From Dictyoglomus turgidum DSM 6724 (GTDB lineage: Bacteria > Dictyoglomota > Dictyoglomia > Dictyoglomales > Dictyoglomaceae): DNA of 64,000 nucleotides. Numbering within the stretch: position 1 is the first letter of the stretch; every line of letters starts with the position of its first letter. Both the position numbers and the translations under genes were made by a program. This document shows positions 27,532 to 36,210 of this stretch, one piece after another. Under the pieces are notes generated by a model. It searched no databases. It was not told the DNA's origin and saw only the letters and a list, made by a program, of their open reading frames with translations. The stretch covers positions 218,723-282,722 of the forward strand of contig NC_011661.1 of assembly GCF_000021645.1 (NCBI RefSeq), in the 5' to 3' direction.

Positions 27532-28881
27532 ATGAGAAAAATATTAATTAAATTCTTTATTATTCTCATGTTTTTACTAATTATAACTTTTGCTTCAAGC
27601 TTTAAGGGCCAAGATTATAATGGTTTTAACTTCCCATACAAAGGTGCTCTTTTTCTACATGATGGAGATTTTGTTGAATTTTACTGCGACTCTAATCATA
27701 GTGTTTTTTATTATTTAACCTTTAAAAGTGGAAATTGTCCAGTTGAAGTAATGGAAAGGAAGAATGATGGCTCATGGAAATCAATCAAAACTATAATTTT
27801 ACCCCCTAAAATGTATTCTAATAATGTAAATTTAAACAATCTAAGTTTTTTAGGCTTCTTTGATTTAGCAAACGTTCCAGGATGTTTGAACAAAAGAATA
27901 GGTATACATCTTAGAGAGAATAGAACAATTGGTGGAAATTATTATGGAGATAAAGATTTATTTATTATGCTAAAAGATGGGACAAATGTTTATCTTTGGA
28001 AAGGTGTTGATTCATATGAAGCATTTGATCTTGATGGAAGAGCAAGAAAAGAAGATAAATGGATAGAATATGCAAATAGTCTTGTAGATAAAAGAATCGC
28101 TACTATTAATAATATGATAAACACTTTTATTGAGATATCCTCTCTTAATGAGACGTCTGAAGCTATGAAATCGGCCTTAGGAAATCTTCTTAACGGCATA
28201 TCCTCTTCCTATTTTCCTCCAGATCATTTATCTCTTGCAAAAGATTATTGTATAAATATAGCAACAGAGTATTTATCTCTTTATTCCCAATGGGCAATAA
28301 GTATGACAAGATCTCTAAATTATGTGGTTTGCGGAGCTTTAGGGGATGTTTATAGTGGAGCTTTTGAAGGTTTGCAATATGTACAATGGATGCAAAACAT
28401 ATTAAGTAAAACAATCCCACAGTCTATTTTAACAGTGAACGAAGCTTATGATAGGACTTTGAGTTTTAAGAGTTTTGTAGGTAGGATAAGAACTGCTTCT
28501 TCATCTCAGTTGGATAATTTAAAACAATATCTCTTAAAAGAAAAGGAAGCAAGACAAATAAAAAACAAAGAAAATTTAAGAAATACTCTTATTTCTCAAC
28601 TTAGTTTACTTCATTCTTCAAGTTGTGATAATAATCCTCTCTTTACTAATGACCAAGATATATCAAAAGGCGAAGGTTTATCTTTGTGGCATATTTATGC
28701 AAAAGCATGTAGTATAGCAAAAAGCAGAGAAAATGATCCAAATTATCCCAAAGGAGAAAGACAGGCGTATTCAATGTTAAGAATTTTAACAGAGAAACTT
28801 ATGGCTACCATCTTAAATTTATACCTTGAAACATTGTGGGTTAAAAATGCAGAAGAAGTTTCCTATTTATTAAGAGGATAG
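27532..28881 (+). CDS. Secreted protein of unknown function, shares an N-terminal module with 29735-30238
   Basis: 449 residues. A signal peptide (FFIILMFLLIITFASS) is followed by a ~150-residue module: DYNGFNFPYKGALFLHDGD, then a cysteine pair region, HLRENRTI and YGDKDLFIML, ending VDSYEAFDLDGRA. From residue ~185 the protein is alpha-helical with scattered cysteines (YCINIA, SSCDNN, KACSIA). No known family recognised. The N-terminal module recurs in the third gene of the islet, including a 40-base stretch of identical DNA. A purine-rich Shine-Dalgarno sequence (GGGGGAGGAG) sits against the ATG. Confidence 0.75.
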   Translation: MRKILIKFFIILMFLLIITFASSFKGQDYNGFNFPYKGALFLHDGDFVEFYCDSNHSVFYYLTFKSGNCPVEVMERKNDGSWKSIKTIILPPKMYSNNVNLNNLSFLGFFDLANVPGCLNKRIGIHLRENRTIGGNYYGDKDLFIMLKDGTNVYLWKGVDSYEAFDLDGRARKEDKWIEYANSLVDKRIATINNMINTFIEISSLNETSEAMKSALGNLLNGISSSYFPPDHLSLAKDYCINIATEYLSLYSQWAISMTRSLNYVVCGALGDVYSGAFEGLQYVQWMQNILSKTIPQSILTVNEAYDRTLSFKSFVGRIRTASSSQLDNLKQYLLKEKEARQIKNKENLRNTLISQLSLLHSSSCDNNPLFTNDQDISKGEGLSLWHIYAKACSIAKSRENDPNYPKGERQAYSMLRILTEKLMATILNLYLETLWVKNAEEVSYLLRG

Positions 28882-28938
28882 CTGATTTTAGATTATGCGA
28901 AAATTGTGGATAAAAGTGGGGTCTTTAAAAAATAGACA

Positions 28939-28946
28939 GGGGGGGG
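28939..28946 (+). repeat. G8 homopolymer as Shine-Dalgarno
   Basis: Eight consecutive G residues lie 7 bases before the ATG at 28954, where the ribosome-binding site should be. In AT-rich DNA such a tract is unusual, and its length may vary by slippage, tuning translation. Confidence 0.6.
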
Positions 28947-28953
28947 TCCGAAT

Positions 28954-29652
28954 ATGAAAACAAGGTATTTTAAGATTATCTTAATTTTTCTTTCTATGCT
29001 GTTAGTTTTAGGCTTCGCTTTAGCCCAAAGTGATTCTGAAGAATTAGTACAGATAGAAACAGAGGAGTTTGTTGAAGAATTAGAAGAAGTTGAAGTCTTA
29101 AATTTAATTCAAAATGGAGATTTTGAAAGCGGGCAGCTTTCTCCATGGGAGGTAGTATTAATAAATATAAAGGATTTTAATAAATATGAGGCAGAGATTT
29201 TTGTTGATTATTTTATGTGGGCAAGGAAAAACTCAGAAGCAGATGGTGGATATATTGGAATTAAACAATCTTTGGGAAATTACGATGTTAAAGAAAAGAA
29301 GACATTAAAACTATCTTTTGATATATTAGTTTCTTTACAGGAATTAGATTCAGATGGTTGGGCTGGAGGTGAGTATCCTGCAAACGTAGAACTTGTATTT
29401 GTAGATGAAAATAATGAAGAATATGTTTATAAGAAATGTTTCATTCTAAGAGGTAGCAAAATAAATTATCCGGAAAATAATGTGACTGAAATTGACAGTG
29501 GAGACTTTTATCACTTTGAAATAGATTTAATGCAAGATCATGAAATTTTAGAAAATATTTTATCTCATCCATATTTAAAAGAGATAAGAGTTGGGGGAAG
29601 TGGTTGGGATTTTGTAGGTGCGGTGGATAACATATTTTTAACTACTAAGTGA
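28954..29652 (+). CDS. Secreted protein with carbohydrate-binding-like beta domain
   Basis: 232 residues. A signal peptide (IILIFLSMLLVLGFALA) is followed by an acidic stretch rich in Glu and then a domain beginning NLIQNGDFESGQLSPWEVV. That N-G-D-F-E-x-G-x-x-x-x-W start is typical of CBM4/9/22-like jelly-rolls. The end, FVGAVDNIFLTTK, matches the last strand of such domains (x-x-D-N-I-x-L). Ligand unknown. It is flanked on both sides by genes sharing another secreted module, suggesting the three act together at the cell surface. Confidence 0.72.
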   Translation: MKTRYFKIILIFLSMLLVLGFALAQSDSEELVQIETEEFVEELEEVEVLNLIQNGDFESGQLSPWEVVLINIKDFNKYEAEIFVDYFMWARKNSEADGGYIGIKQSLGNYDVKEKKTLKLSFDILVSLQELDSDGWAGGEYPANVELVFVDENNEEYVYKKCFILRGSKINYPENNVTEIDSGDFYHFEIDLMQDHEILENILSHPYLKEIRVGGSGWDFVGAVDNIFLTTK

Positions 29653-29674
29653 CTTGTAAAATAAAGCGAGGAGT

Positions 29675-30277
29675 AAAAATTTTTAGGCGCTTCACTTGAT
29701 GACCTTAATTTATATTATGAGGAGGGTTATAAAAGTGAAAAAAGTTTCTATTGGATTGTTTATTATTTTAATAATTCTTCTTGTGATAGTTTTTGCTTCT
29801 TCCTTTAGAAATAGAGACTATGGACAAGACGACTTCCCATACAAAGGTGCTCTTTTTCTACATGATGGAGACTATGTAATATTTGAATGTACCGAAGGCT
29901 ATAATGGTTTTTATTATATGACAGGAAAAGATTATGAAGTGCCTGTGCAGGTTTTTGATTATAACACAGGGAAAGAGATAGGAGGATACTTATTTTTACC
30001 AGGAAATCCTTATCCAGTAGGTGAAAATTTTAGTTACGCTCCTTTCCGATGGATGGATTTGCAACAGGGATATAAAGGGAGGACACTAAAGATAGTTTTA
30101 AGAGAAAATAGAAAGATTTATAATAAAACTTACGGCGACAGGGATTTGCTTATTAAATTTAAGCCCGGCACAACTGTTTTGTACTGGCATGGGGTTGATT
30201 CAACAGATTGGTGCGATTTGGATTATGTAGCCAAGTAATGTTTTCTCCTTTATAGAAGTGAAGCGCCTAAATTTTTT
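29675..30277. repeat. Inverted repeat pair flanking a single secreted-protein gene
   Basis: TTTAGGCGCTTCACTT ends at 29697 on the plus strand and recurs in inverse orientation at 30256-30271 (AAGTGAAGCGCCTAAA); both arms continue into A/T runs. The arms enclose about 560 bases that hold one gene and nothing else. The arms could be terminal repeats of a small non-autonomous mobile unit, a recombination cassette, or two halves of a long-range RNA hairpin. No target-site duplication was recognised. Confidence 0.6.
29735..30238 (+). CDS. Secreted single-module paralog of the N-terminus of 27532-28881
   Basis: 167 residues from the GTG at 29735, which has GGAGGG (29721-29726) at good spacing; the upstream TTG/ATG at 29696 overlap the inverted repeat. 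The signal peptide (GLFIILIILLVIVFASS) leads into DDFPYKGALFLHDGDYVIF. A Y-x-x-P-V-x-V strand, VLRENRKI, YGDRDLLIKF and a VDSTDWCDLDYVAK ending follow. It aligns over its full length with residues 1-180 of the 27532 gene product but lacks the helical part. Function unknown. Confidence 0.75.
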   Translation: MKKVSIGLFIILIILLVIVFASSFRNRDYGQDDFPYKGALFLHDGDYVIFECTEGYNGFYYMTGKDYEVPVQVFDYNTGKEIGGYLFLPGNPYPVGENFSYAPFRWMDLQQGYKGRTLKIVLRENRKIYNKTYGDRDLLIKFKPGTTVLYWHGVDSTDWCDLDYVAK

Positions 30278-30506
30278 CTTTGATATATATTTACGGAGCA
30301 TGAATGGGGTTAGAGTAAACATTAAAACTTAAGCAGTTTTTAAACTTCGTTAAATTTCTGATCTGTAATCAAAAAAATCACCCTCCTAGGAGCTATTTTA
30401 AATGAGAAGGGTGATAAAATAATTAGAGATTCAGCTCCTTTAAAGTAGACAAACTTTATCTTTTGTATTAAAATAATTTGATAGCTAATTATTGGAGGTG
30501 TTAATT
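30278..30506. other. Intergenic region with an 8-bp inverted repeat
   Basis: No gene seen. ATCACCCT (30377-30384) is repeated inversely at 30418-30425. On the minus strand the structure is followed by seven T residues and could terminate leftward transcription, though no leftward gene ends here. It may separate the islet from the ABC exporter gene. Confidence 0.35.
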
Positions 30507-32267
30507 TTGCGATATCTCATAAAACTTGTCAAAATTGCAAAACCGTATTGGGGGTATCTCATAATATCAGCCATAAGTCTTCTTATTTTAACAGGAATAA
30601 ATCTTCTTGGACCTTGGCTTATAAGAAGCCTTATAGGAATTATCACAAACATTACTCACTACCCCAATGCCAGAGAGGATATAATAAAAATATCTCTTGT
30701 TTTAGTTTTATCCTACATTTTAGGAATAGTTTTTCAATTCTTAAGAAACTATTTTTCCCATTATGCAGCATGGCATTTAGTGGCTGATGTAAGGATGATG
30801 GTATATGATAAACTACAAAATTTATCCTACAGATATTTTGTGGACAAGCAAACAGGACAACTTATGTCAAGGGTAGTAAATGACACTGCAAACCTTGAGA
30901 TGTTAATTGCTCATGCGGTACCAGATCTTATAAGCAACCTATTAATACTTACAGGAATTGCTACAATACTTTTTATAATAAACCCTACCTTAGCCCCCCT
31001 TTCTCTCACCCCTATTCCCTTTTTACTTTTCAGTAGCAGTTTGTTTGCCAAAAAAATTATGCCCATATTTAGAAAAGCTCAAAAAGCTCTTGCAGACCTA
31101 AATGCAGATCTTCAAGATAACCTTTCTGGTATAAGAGAGATTCAGCTTTTTAATAAACAGGAGAAGGAGTATAAGAAAATAAAAGAAAAAGTATATAATC
31201 AAATAAATGCCCTTCTTTCTGCCTTAAAACTTAGCGCCGTATTCCATCCTACGGTTGGATTTTTAAGCTCCCTTGGAAACCTAATTGTGGTCTCTATTGG
31301 AGGAATAATGGCTCTTTCTGGCAAAATACAAGTTCAAGATATTGTAGGATTTTTACTCTACCTTGGAATGTTTTATCAGCCAATAAATGCCCTTGCCCAA
31401 ATTTTGGAGAATGTTCAACAGGCCCTTGCAGGAGCAGAGAGGGTATTTGAAGTACTGGAGACAGAGCCAGAGATAAAGGAAAAGGAAAATGCTATTGAGC
31501 TTAAGGATGTAAAGGGTAAAATTACCTTTGAAAATGTTAATTTCTCCTATAATCCCGGGGTTTACGTATTAAAAAATATCTCCTTTGAAATAAATCCTGG
31601 AGAGATGGTAGCTTTTGTAGGTCCTACAGGAGTAGGAAAAACCACCATAATGTACTTAATAAATCGGTTCTTTGATCCTGACTCTGGATCCATAAAGATA
31701 GATGATATAGATATAAGGGATGTAACTTTAAAATCTCTTCATGAAAATATAAGTATAGTACTTCAAGATGTATTTTTATTTAATGGTACTGTCTTTGAAA
31801 ATATAGCCTATGGAAAGGAGAATGCCACTCTTAAAGAGGTAATAGAGGCTGCAAAAATTGCCCATGCCCATGAATTCATAGAGAGACTTCCAAAGGGCTA
31901 TTTTACTGAAATAGGAGAGAGGGGAATAAAACTTTCTGGAGGACAAAAGCAGAGGCTTGCCATTGCAAGGGCAGTCTTAAAAAATGCCCCTATACTTATC
32001 CTTGATGAAGCTACTTCATCGGTGGATACGGAAACGGAAAGTGAAATTCAGAAAGCTATAAACAATTTGGTAGGGACAAGAACCATTTTAATTATTGCCC
32101 ACAGACTCTCTACGGTAAAAAGAGCAGACAAAATCATAGTATTAAAAGATGGAGAGATTGTGGAGATCGGATCTCACGAAGAACTTATTAAGAAAAAAGG
32201 ACTTTATTACAAGCTTTGTTCGGTACAATTTGCCGAGGATAAAATGGCAGAGATTGTAAGAAATTAA
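30507..32267 (+). CDS. ABC transporter, half-size exporter (membrane domain fused to ATPase)
   Basis: 586 residues from the TTG at 30507, preceded by GGAGGTG (30494-30500). Six transmembrane helices fill residues 15-300, with the type I exporter coupling region (MVYDKLQNLSYRYF). An ATPase follows with Walker A GPTGVGKTT, Q-loop VLQDVFLF, signature LSGGQKQR, Walker B ILILDEATSS and switch His in IAHRLSTV. Such half transporters dimerise and export lipids, peptides or drugs. No second half-transporter is adjacent, so a homodimer is likely. Its position just after the secreted-protein islet could be chance. Confidence 0.9.
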   Translation: MRYLIKLVKIAKPYWGYLIISAISLLILTGINLLGPWLIRSLIGIITNITHYPNAREDIIKISLVLVLSYILGIVFQFLRNYFSHYAAWHLVADVRMMVYDKLQNLSYRYFVDKQTGQLMSRVVNDTANLEMLIAHAVPDLISNLLILTGIATILFIINPTLAPLSLTPIPFLLFSSSLFAKKIMPIFRKAQKALADLNADLQDNLSGIREIQLFNKQEKEYKKIKEKVYNQINALLSALKLSAVFHPTVGFLSSLGNLIVVSIGGIMALSGKIQVQDIVGFLLYLGMFYQPINALAQILENVQQALAGAERVFEVLETEPEIKEKENAIELKDVKGKITFENVNFSYNPGVYVLKNISFEINPGEMVAFVGPTGVGKTTIMYLINRFFDPDSGSIKIDDIDIRDVTLKSLHENISIVLQDVFLFNGTVFENIAYGKENATLKEVIEAAKIAHAHEFIERLPKGYFTEIGERGIKLSGGQKQRLAIARAVLKNAPILILDEATSSVDTETESEIQKAINNLVGTRTILIIAHRLSTVKRADKIIVLKDGEIVEIGSHEELIKKKGLYYKLCSVQFAEDKMAEIVRN

Positions 32268-33199
32268 TCCTTTTCAAAACAGTCCATACAGACAATTTTT
32301 CCTTCTTTAATTCTCATATTTCTTTCCGAAGCCTTTTCCCCACAAATTTCGCATTTTAAAGAGGGATATATCCTTGCTCTTTTAGGAATTTCGTCCCTTG
32401 GAGCTTGAAATTCAAACATGTCTTCCACATTCATTTTTAAAAGTTCTTTAGTCCATTTTTCTCTATCTTCCCTTCGAGGAAGATCCTTTAAGACTATCCT
32501 TACTCCCTCTCCTGTATCTCTTACGAAGAATGTAAAGGCTTGTTTTCCTCTATCTTTGAAGATAAGATTTCCTTTTCCAAAGGTACATCCAAGAATATAT
32601 TGAATAGCATCTACTCCACATGCATTATTTTCTGTAATACAAACTATCTCTTCATCTTCAGAAAAGGAAATCTTAAGTTTTGAAACCACTGCTTCTACTG
32701 CTTTATACCCTATAGCAAGCCCCGGACAGGAATGTCCATGAAAAGAAACACATTCGTCCCATAAAGCAGAATTAAATACTACTTTTTTTCTTGGTCTTTT
32801 TATAGCATCAATATCATAAACATATACTTTTATATCTAAAAGAGGACTCTTATCAATGGCATCAAGCCCTAACACATAAATTTTATTTCCTTCTATCTTT
32901 CTAATTTCGCCAATGGAAAAGGCAATAGGGTTTGGTCTTGAGGGAGACCTAGTGGAAAAAACACCTTTCTCTTCAGGTCCCCAAGGGGTTATGGTCTTAA
33001 GTCTATTCCTATCTGCTCTATCACACCAGTAAAGAACAATTATATGTTTTACATTCTCTAAACCTTGCATTGCATCTCTATATTCCTCAAAAATCTCAAT
33101 AACTGACTCTTTTAAATCCTCTGCCCACCTTCCTTGAAAAGGTGCCTCTTCCTTAGTTTTATATGGACTATGAATGACTCCGATAGGTTTAAGCTCCAT
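32264..33199 (-). CDS. Fusion: TrmO/TsaA-like methyltransferase domain + FmdE domain + zinc finger
   Basis: 311 residues. Residues 1-135 match TsaA/TrmO (IGVIHSPYKTKEEAPFQGR, FSTRSPSRPNPIAFS, VLGLDAIDKSPLLDIKVY), a family that uses S-adenosylmethionine to methylate tRNA N6-threonylcarbamoyladenosine. From ~residue 147 an FmdE domain begins (FHGHSCPGLAIGYKA; NNACGVDAIQYILGC), known from formylmethanofuran dehydrogenase operons and from bacterial metal-related loci. The last ~30 residues carry a Cys4 zinc site (CEICGEKASERN, CMDCF). TsaA-FmdE fusions suggest that the methyl-transfer fold has been recruited for metal handling. The gene precedes the ABC importer operon's last gene by 29 bases reading from the other end, so it is the distal gene of that operon. 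Confidence 0.82.
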   Translation of the reverse strand: MELKPIGVIHSPYKTKEEAPFQGRWAEDLKESVIEIFEEYRDAMQGLENVKHIIVLYWCDRADRNRLKTITPWGPEEKGVFSTRSPSRPNPIAFSIGEIRKIEGNKIYVLGLDAIDKSPLLDIKVYVYDIDAIKRPRKKVVFNSALWDECVSFHGHSCPGLAIGYKAVEAVVSKLKISFSEDEEIVCITENNACGVDAIQYILGCTFGKGNLIFKDRGKQAFTFFVRDTGEGVRIVLKDLPRREDREKWTKELLKMNVEDMFEFQAPRDEIPKRARIYPSLKCEICGEKASERNMRIKEGKIVCMDCFEKD

Positions 33200-33228
33200 A
33201 TAAAATCCTCCTCTTCAGAAAAATATAA

Positions 33229-33987
33229 TTACACTGCTAAAGGTACTACTACTGGTATATTATTTACTTTATCAATAACCACTTTTACTCCATAAACTTC
33301 TTCAATAATTTTTTCATTTATCATCTCTATAGTACCTTGGGCATAAATGGTGTTATTTTTTAGAAAGATAAATTTATCACAAAATCTTAATGCTAAATTC
33401 ACATCATGAAGTACCACAAGAGCTGAGATATTTTTATTAATCACATATTCCTTTATAAATTGCAAAACCTCAATTTGATTTTTTAGATCCAAATTGTTTG
33501 TAGGTTCATCAAGAAGCAAAATTTTAGGTTCTTGAGCTAATGCCCTTCCTATTATCACTTTTTGAAGTTCTCCTCCCGATATCTCATCCACACTCCTTAA
33601 GGCAATATGTTGAAGGTTTAAATCTCTAATTATTCTTTCCACTATCTCAAGATCTTTTAAAGTGGCATCCCATTTAATATGAGGTCTCCTCCCTAAAAGG
33701 ATCACATCAAATACAGTAAGATTATAGTAATCATACTTCTGAGCCACATAGCCTATAAGCTTTGCAACCTCTCTTCTTTTTATATTTCTTATATCTTTCT
33801 TATTCAAATAAATTACTCCTTCTTTTGGTGAGAGAATCTTATTAATGCACTTTATAAGGGTGGACTTTCCAGCTCCATTATTACCAAGAATTCCTACCAT
33901 TTCTCCTTCTCTTACCGAAAAGGTTACATTCTTTAAAACAGGTGTACTTCTATAACTAAAATGTAATCCTTGAATTTCAAGAATCAT
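33229..33987 (-). CDS. Metal-chelate/cobalamin-type ABC importer ATPase
   Basis: 252 residues, FecE/BtuD class. Walker A GNNGAGKST, Q-loop region GYVAQKYDYY, signature ISGGELQK, Walker B ILLLDEPTNNLD and switch His in VLHDVNLAL are intact. It is cytoplasmic and pairs with the permease encoded immediately upstream (4-base overlap). The usual substrates of this class are Fe-siderophores, haem, cobalamin, or molybdate/tungstate. Confidence 0.9.
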   Translation of the reverse strand: MILEIQGLHFSYRSTPVLKNVTFSVREGEMVGILGNNGAGKSTLIKCINKILSPKEGVIYLNKKDIRNIKRREVAKLIGYVAQKYDYYNLTVFDVILLGRRPHIKWDATLKDLEIVERIIRDLNLQHIALRSVDEISGGELQKVIIGRALAQEPKILLLDEPTNNLDLKNQIEVLQFIKEYVINKNISALVVLHDVNLALRFCDKFIFLKNNTIYAQGTIEMINEKIIEEVYGVKVVIDKVNNIPVVVPLAV

Positions 33988-35021
33988 CTTTTAAACCTCA
34001 AAGAAAGAAGGTAGAGAAAGAAAGGAGCCCCAAGAAGAGAAGTTATAGCACCTACAGGAAGTACTATGGGAGAAATTACAGTTCTTGCTAAGGTATCGGA
34101 GACAAGTAAAAGTAGTCCACCAAAAAGGGCAGAGCCAGGAATAAGAAACCTATAATCATTTCCTACAAATCTCCTCATAATATGGGGTGCAATAAGGCCT
34201 ACAAATCCTATAACTCCAACACTCGCAGTTATTACTGCGGAAATCAAAGAGGTTATAAGCATGGAAACAATTCTTTCCCTCTCCACATTAATTCCAAGAC
34301 TTTTTGCCGTTTCATCCCCACCCTCAAGGGAGTTATAATCCCACCTTCTGGAGACAAAATAAAGAGTACCCAAAAGTATCACAATAAATATTATCTTTAT
34401 ATCTTTTAAAGAAATTCTACCTATATCTCCAAAGGTCCAAAAAATCACTGCAGCAATTTTTACCTCGTTAGCAAAGTACTGAATGATGGTGGTCAAAGCA
34501 GAAAAAAGAGAAGACAAAGAAACTCCTGCAAGGATCATAGCCTCAGGCGTTACTTTAAATCTGGAAGAAAGAAGAATAATCAATACAGTAGTCATCATAG
34601 CTCCTAAAAAAGCAAAAAGGGGAGTTAAATAAGGAATATTCTGGTTAAACAACACAATAGACAAGGTAGCTCCCAAGGCTGCTCCTTGAGAAATACCCAA
34701 AGTAAAGGGAGAAGCCATAGGATTTCTTAGAACATTCTGAGATATACAACCTGAAACTCCAAGCCCAATTCCTGCTAAAATAGCCCCAAGTACTCTAGGA
34801 ATCCTTATCTGCCATACAATTAAACCTAATTTACCTTCACCCTTTCCGAGAAAAGCCCTGACAAAATCTAAAAGATTAATCCCAGAGGACCCTACATTCA
34901 AGGCAAATATAGAAAAGATTATTGTGAAAAATCCTAATAAAAAGATAAATAAGATCTTTCTCCCCGTATATTCCTTATACTCTTTTACTGTAATTTTATA
35001 CTCCATAACTTTACTCTTCAA
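33984..35021 (-). CDS. FecCD/BtuC-type ABC importer permease
   Basis: 345 residues, about ten helices, with the FecCD family signatures: RIPRVLGAILAGIGLGVSGCISQNVLRNP, GISQGAALGA, and the coupling region in GVIGFVGLIAPHIMRRFVG. The start overlaps the end of the binding-protein gene by 11 bases. An internal ATG (MEYKITVK, 35006) is an alternative start just downstream. Confidence 0.9.
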   Translation of the reverse strand: MKSKVMEYKITVKEYKEYTGRKILFIFLLGFFTIIFSIFALNVGSSGINLLDFVRAFLGKGEGKLGLIVWQIRIPRVLGAILAGIGLGVSGCISQNVLRNPMASPFTLGISQGAALGATLSIVLFNQNIPYLTPLFAFLGAMMTTVLIILLSSRFKVTPEAMILAGVSLSSLFSALTTIIQYFANEVKIAAVIFWTFGDIGRISLKDIKIIFIVILLGTLYFVSRRWDYNSLEGGDETAKSLGINVERERIVSMLITSLISAVITASVGVIGFVGLIAPHIMRRFVGNDYRFLIPGSALFGGLLLLVSDTLARTVISPIVLPVGAITSLLGAPFFLYLLSLRFKR

Positions 35022-36120
35022 GGTTTACCCTTTTAAGTTCTCCATATGATTTGGCAAGTTCAGAGTAGATATTCTTCCCCCTCTCCCCAAAGAAAAAGGT
35101 ATAAATCTCTTGAGCCTTGTTTCCTATAATTATATCCTTAAATTTATCAGGATATACCACTTTGGCTACCCAAAACATATCTACAAGGGCAGTATCAATA
35201 TTGGTATTGTAATTGTTGTAAGGATATATTCCATAGATATTTTTATTTTTATAAGCTCTCAAGGCTTTATAAAAATCAGGATTTTTACTAAAGTCGTCCT
35301 TTACTAAATTGAGATTTCCAAGATCCAAAAAGATTATATCAGGATCCCAAATCAAAAGCTTCTCCTTCTCTATAAATACGCTACCCTTTTTACCAAGAGA
35401 ATCAGCTACGTTCTTGATATAAAGGGGAGTAAAAATTGGGAAATATCCTTGAGTACTCTCTATACCCCTTGCCCCCTTAAATCCTAAAGCTCCTACGTAA
35501 ACCGATGGTTTATTTTTATCAGCAATATATCTCGTCTTTAAGGAAAAGGCATTCCTTATATTTTTTATATAAGTTATAATGGCAGAAGCCCTTGCTTCCT
35601 TGTTTAGCACCTTACCAACAATCTCCAAAGATTTAAAGAGATCTTCATCAAAGGTGCCAAGAGTACCATAATTTAAAACCACTACAGGAATTTTTGTTTT
35701 CTCATAGAGCTTATCTGCTCCACCCTTGTCCAAAAGTTGAATAACAAAGATTACATCAGGATTTACTGCTATTAGTTTTTCAGGATCCGGAGAAGTATCA
35801 GGTCCTCCCTGACCAATTATGGGAAGTTTCTCTATAATATCAAAAAATGCCATATTATAAGTCCTACCAATGGTGTACCTTTTATCAATATTTTCTACCC
35901 CTACAATTCTACTAAACTGATCTACATAACTTACAATTCTTAAGGCTCCCGGACCAATAGCCACGACCCTTTTTACTGGCTGACTTATCTCAACCTTCCT
36001 TCCTGCAAGATCAATTATTGAAATAGTATTTTTTGTCTGAGAAAAAGATAAAGAGGAATAAAATATTAACAATAGAGGTATTAACAGAGCGAATTTGAAA
36101 ATGTATTTATTTATATTCAT
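35011..36120 (-). CDS. Periplasmic binding protein for a metal-chelate importer
   Basis: 369 residues. A signal peptide (FALLIPLLLIFYSSLSFS) is followed by a class III helical-backbone binding domain: IDLAGRKVEISQPVKRVVAIG, PEKLIAVNPDVIFVIQLL and WDPDIIFLDLGNL are the family's conserved strands. The ligand site cannot be read directly. GAGGAGG precedes the ATG, and TATAAT on the minus strand near 36165 gives a conventional leader. It is the first gene of a four-gene minus-strand operon ending in the TsaA-FmdE fusion. Confidence 0.88.
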   Translation of the reverse strand: MNINKYIFKFALLIPLLLIFYSSLSFSQTKNTISIIDLAGRKVEISQPVKRVVAIGPGALRIVSYVDQFSRIVGVENIDKRYTIGRTYNMAFFDIIEKLPIIGQGGPDTSPDPEKLIAVNPDVIFVIQLLDKGGADKLYEKTKIPVVVLNYGTLGTFDEDLFKSLEIVGKVLNKEARASAIITYIKNIRNAFSLKTRYIADKNKPSVYVGALGFKGARGIESTQGYFPIFTPLYIKNVADSLGKKGSVFIEKEKLLIWDPDIIFLDLGNLNLVKDDFSKNPDFYKALRAYKNKNIYGIYPYNNYNTNIDTALVDMFWVAKVVYPDKFKDIIIGNKAQEIYTFFFGERGKNIYSELAKSYGELKRVNLEE

Positions 36121-36193
36121 ATCTACTTTTCCTCCTCTTAGTGCTACTTTTTACAAAAATTATAACACAAAAAGAAAAGTAAAAAAAGATCTG

Positions 36194-36202
36194 TGATATA
36201 AT
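36194..36202 (+). promoter_or_regulatory. Extended -10 promoter of the receiver-PAS gene, leaderless
   Basis: TGATATAAT ends 8 bases before the ATG at 36211, with only A/T between, so there is no Shine-Dalgarno sequence. Confidence 0.65.
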
Positions 36203-36210
36203 ATAAAAAA

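Noticed and set aside
28905-28913. Single perfect DnaA box (TGTGGATAA) before the 28954 gene
   Set aside because: An isolated copy is expected by chance in AT-rich DNA; no cluster, skew switch or AT-rich element accompanies it.
30377-30425. Inverted repeat as a terminator for the islet genes
   Set aside because: The T-run lies on the wrong side for plus-strand transcripts, and the loop is 33 bases.
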